NCBI GenBank assembly: GCA_022360715.1
Contig: JAKSCG010000050.1
Span: 1-64,000, forward strand
From: Halanaerobiales bacterium
Lineage (GTDB): Bacteria > Bacillota > Halanaerobiia > Halanaerobiales > DTU029
Length of the DNA stretch: 64,000 nt
Direction of reading: 5' to 3'
Positions 62,046 through 64,000 of this stretch are shown here, in pieces. Position 1 is the stretch's first letter. Each line of letters starts with the position of its first letter. The notes under the pieces were generated by a model. That model saw nothing but the letters and a program-made list of their open reading frames with translations. It was not told the DNA's origin and searched no databases. The translations under genes were made by a program, and so were the position numbers.

Positions 62046-62059
62046 ACCGACTGGTCAGT
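62046..62059 (-). promoter_or_regulatory. TetR-type operator, distal
   Basis: On the minus strand ACTGACCAGTCGGT is a dyad (AC-N-GAC-N2-GTC-N-GT) beginning inside a TATACT -10 element. Its centre is 33 bases, about three helical turns, from the proximal operator. Confidence 0.65.
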
Positions 62060-62129
62060 ATAGACAACTTAAACTATAGCAAATCTGGTTTTCACTGTCA
62101 ATATCTTTGTCGTAAATTTAACAAATACT

Positions 62130-62840
62130 TTACCTAACAACCTCGCGCATTTTATCGATCAGATACTGGTCCTTAATGGTGAATTTTATTTCAACCCGTC
62201 TTGATTTTTCGCGGTTAACGCTACCGTCACTATTTTTAATCAAACTGCTCTCTGATTTGCCACTGGCCGTCAGATAATATTTTAATTCCTCTTTATGTTT
62301 AAAATCAGGGAATTCATTGCCCAGAATATATTTGACCACATTAAAAGCGCGCCGTTGCGAAAGGTCCAGATTATACATATAATCTCCCCGGTCGTCAGTA
62401 TGACCTTCAATGATAATTTGGGAAATATGGCTTTTGTGTTCTTCAGCCAATAGTACTTCAACATACCTGGGAACAATCTCTTGCAACATCTGTTTAAAAT
62501 CAGACCTGATTAGCGCAGATTCTGTCGCAAATAGTATTTCACCCCGGAAAACTATGGCCCCGGTCGCTTCATCCAGATCGATCGCAAGTCTGGAATCAGT
62601 AAACTCTTGCTGCAAATCTCCGGCTATTTTTTCCCGCAACCCAATAATCTCCCCAATTTGCGCATTGATCATCTGTTGGACTTCTCTTGTTTTTTGGGTG
62701 CTAATCTGGGCTATAAATATATATGCAACCAAGACTAATAAAATAACCAAAATAATGACACTTAACAGATCGGTAAAAGTCGGCCAAAAGTTCTCCTCAC
62801 CGTCTTGAATATGCAATAACCTTCTTTCCTGCCCTAACAT
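62130..62840 (-). CDS. OmpA/MotB-like protein (ZorB-like)
   Basis: 236 residues. A short cytosolic head is followed by one membrane helix with an Asp at its start (PTFTDLLSVIILVILLVLVAYIF), the position of MotB's proton-carrying Asp. A linker helix and an OmpA-type peptidoglycan-binding domain (IIIEGHTDDRGDYMYNLDLSQRRAFNVVKY ... REKSRRVEIKF) complete it. It lies 11 bases downstream of a MotA/TolQ-like gene, and together they resemble stator pairs such as ZorAB rather than flagellar MotAB: there are no flagellar genes nearby. Confidence 0.85.
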   Translation of the reverse strand: MLGQERRLLHIQDGEENFWPTFTDLLSVIILVILLVLVAYIFIAQISTQKTREVQQMINAQIGEIIGLREKIAGDLQQEFTDSRLAIDLDEATGAIVFRGEILFATESALIRSDFKQMLQEIVPRYVEVLLAEEHKSHISQIIIEGHTDDRGDYMYNLDLSQRRAFNVVKYILGNEFPDFKHKEELKYYLTASGKSESSLIKNSDGSVNREKSRRVEIKFTIKDQYLIDKMREVVR

Positions 62841-62851
62841 CTCAACCGCCC

Positions 62852-64000
62852 CTATTCAGATCCGTTTTTTTTGATGCTTACTGCTCCGGATAGCAGGATC
62901 TCCTTTAATTCTCGCACTGAACTATTATGGAGTTTTATGCTGTGCTCGACTGATTTAACGGTACTATTGAGCCCAGTAATTGTTCCTTCCAGATCAGTGG
63001 CATTAAAAGCAAGTCCGCTTAAATATTTACCCAAAATCAGGTCCATCTGCTCAAACTTATTGACCAGAGAATCAAACCCTTGATTGATAATTTTATTGGA
63101 CAGACTAACATGTTCAGCAAAAGTCTTAATATTTCTGCTCATATCATTATGATAACCCTTCTTTAGTTCCCCCATCGCATCACTGAGCTGAGCAACATTA
63201 TTGGCAAAATTAGCCGTTAATTCCTGTTGAACCCTTTCCAGCGTATTAATTAAAGCCAAATATCCGCTACTGATCTTCTCCTGTTGTCCAGCTGTTTTCT
63301 CGGTAAGCTGTAAGAGTTGTTCCACTTTCAGTGCATCCTTTTTAACTACTCCCCATACTTTGCTAAACTGATTAAACATCTCCTGTTGGGAAGCGGTTAT
63401 TTCTTTACTGAGCGCGGTCAGAACAGCCAGACTGTTTCTTTGCAGCTCGGTTCCCTGTTCAACAAATTCGATCACCTTGCTCTGCTGTTCACTCAGCTGA
63501 TCAATACTCCTGAACAATTGGGTAAATTGCCGGTTCAGGGTCTTGATGTCTTGACTGAACCCTTCGGTAAAATCCTTATTGCTCTGATAAAATACCTTTA
63601 AATCCTCCATACTCCCGGCCAGATTAGTATTAAAATCCTCCATATGGGCCGCTGCTTCTTTAAACTGCTCCGAAAAGACCGCAAAACCTTTAATCGCTTC
63701 ATAAATCTGATTACCATAAACTTCCAACTTGCCAAAGCCCTTTTCAATGGTATGATCAAGATTGGCAAACGACCTGGCCATAAAAGACCTTTTGGATATT
63801 TTCACCTCATTGTCCAGATAATTCTCCAATCTGGTCATAATCCCCACCAGAAACTGTTCGGCATTAAATAATTTTAAAATAAAGGTAGTCAACAGGGCGA
63901 AACTCATCCCGGCAATACTGGTCGCAAAAGCAGTACCCATCCCGGCTAAAACCGGGGTAATGCTCTCCAGTCCGGTCAAAATGCTATTCCCTCCCGCCGG
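62852..64000 (-). CDS. Partial MotA/TolQ/ExbB-like protein with long tail (ZorA-like)
   Basis: The gene enters from the right edge: the frame is open to base 64000 (P-A-G-G-N-S-I-L before the first in-frame TTG), so the N-terminus is missing. The visible part begins with a proton-channel helix pair (ITPVLAGMGTAFATSIAGMSFALLTTFILKLF) like the last membrane helices of TolQ/MotA, followed by about 330 residues of cytosolic helical, coiled-coil-like sequence. This long tail is unlike MotA or ExbB and is the feature of ZorA. Partner of the OmpA/MotB-like gene downstream. Confidence 0.8.
   Translation of the reverse strand, partial: PAGGNSILTGLESITPVLAGMGTAFATSIAGMSFALLTTFILKLFNAEQFLVGIMTRLENYLDNEVKISKRSFMARSFANLDHTIEKGFGKLEVYGNQIYEAIKGFAVFSEQFKEAAAHMEDFNTNLAGSMEDLKVFYQSNKDFTEGFSQDIKTLNRQFTQLFRSIDQLSEQQSKVIEFVEQGTELQRNSLAVLTALSKEITASQQEMFNQFSKVWGVVKKDALKVEQLLQLTEKTAGQQEKISSGYLALINTLERVQQELTANFANNVAQLSDAMGELKKGYHNDMSRNIKTFAEHVSLSNKIINQGFDSLVNKFEQMDLILGKYLSGLAFNATDLEGTITGLNSTVKSVEHSIKLHNSSVRELKEILLSGAVSIKKNGSE

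Noticed and set aside
62130-64000. Flagellar MotAB stator
   Set aside because: No other flagellar gene is nearby and the MotA-like protein has a long coiled-coil tail that MotA lacks.

Overview
The window looks like chromosomal DNA of a low-GC, endospore-forming Firmicute that also has an outer membrane. Sporulation genes (spoIVA, spoIIP, ylbJ, a YIEGIA-type cluster) sit with a Bacillus/Clostridium-style type II fatty acid synthesis locus controlled by FapR. A complete RND pump with a TolC-type outer-membrane channel implies a diderm envelope. This combination, the IspH-RpsA fusion and the acetate kinase/phosphotransacetylase pair fit the Halanaerobiales (anaerobic, often halophilic). That placement is inference from gene content only. 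Nearly all genes lie on the minus strand. No rRNA, tRNA, CRISPR array or complete insertion sequence was seen, and no gap between genes exceeds about 300 bases.

Layout. 1-2.6 kb: edge of a probable TrkH gene, a cysteine-less OsmC-like gene (+), a 49-residue small gene, trkA and HU. 2.7-12.5 kb: a sporulation/envelope block with spoIVA, gpsA, plsY, der, a DUF512 radical-SAM gene, two DUF3189 genes, the YIEGIA membrane protein with its capping subunit, spoIIP and a DUF1614 membrane protein. 12.7-20.8 kb: the aro-cmk-rpsA super-operon (aroH, aroF, tyrA, aroA, sirtuin, cmk, plsC, ispH-rpsA). 20.9-29.0 kb: a small membrane protein, rnc and the fatty acid operon fapR-plsX-fabH-fabK-fabD-fabG-acpP-fabF, with a clear FapR operator. 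29.1-35.3 kb: rpmF, yceD, ackA, pta, tmcAL (+), a PDZ-Lon protease and a patatin.

35.4-46.9 kb is an accessory stretch rich in second-messenger genes. It holds a 620-bp gene cassette bounded by 55-bp perfect direct repeats, a receiver-PAS-GAF-GGDEF-HD-GYP regulator, a DUF362 protein, an SRAP/HMCES-type DNA-damage protein, and a four-gene cAMP operon (CHASE2 adenylate cyclase, FecR protein, CRP, Asp/Glu-rich exported protein). An HD hydrolase and a Y-family polymerase follow. Relative to Bacillus subtilis, the order rpmF-ylbN-ylbM-ylbL-ylbK | ylbJ-coaD-ylbH is kept on both sides of this stretch, so it interrupts an otherwise conserved neighbourhood. 47.1-55.3 kb: ylbJ (+), arsR, coaD, rsmD, a candidate structured small RNA (+), recG, degV/fakB-like, fakA-like, asp23 and rpmB (+). 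55.4-62.1 kb: a TetR-controlled TolC/HlyD/RND efflux operon with two operator dyads. 62.1-64 kb: an OmpA/MotB-like protein and the C-terminal part of a MotA/TolQ-like protein with a long tail, a pair resembling ZorB/ZorA, cut by the window edge.

Strongest leads for undescribed biology: (i) the cAMP operon with a CRP-type site about 42 bases upstream of a plausible start for the acidic-protein gene, matched by a CRP recognition helix of the E. coli type; (ii) the repeat-bounded cassette with its own promoter, palindromic operator, gene and duplicated terminator; (iii) the structured small RNA beside recG; (iv) the ZorAB-like motor pair; (v) the YIEGIA/DUF3189/DUF512/DUF1614 cluster next to spoIIP and spoIVA.
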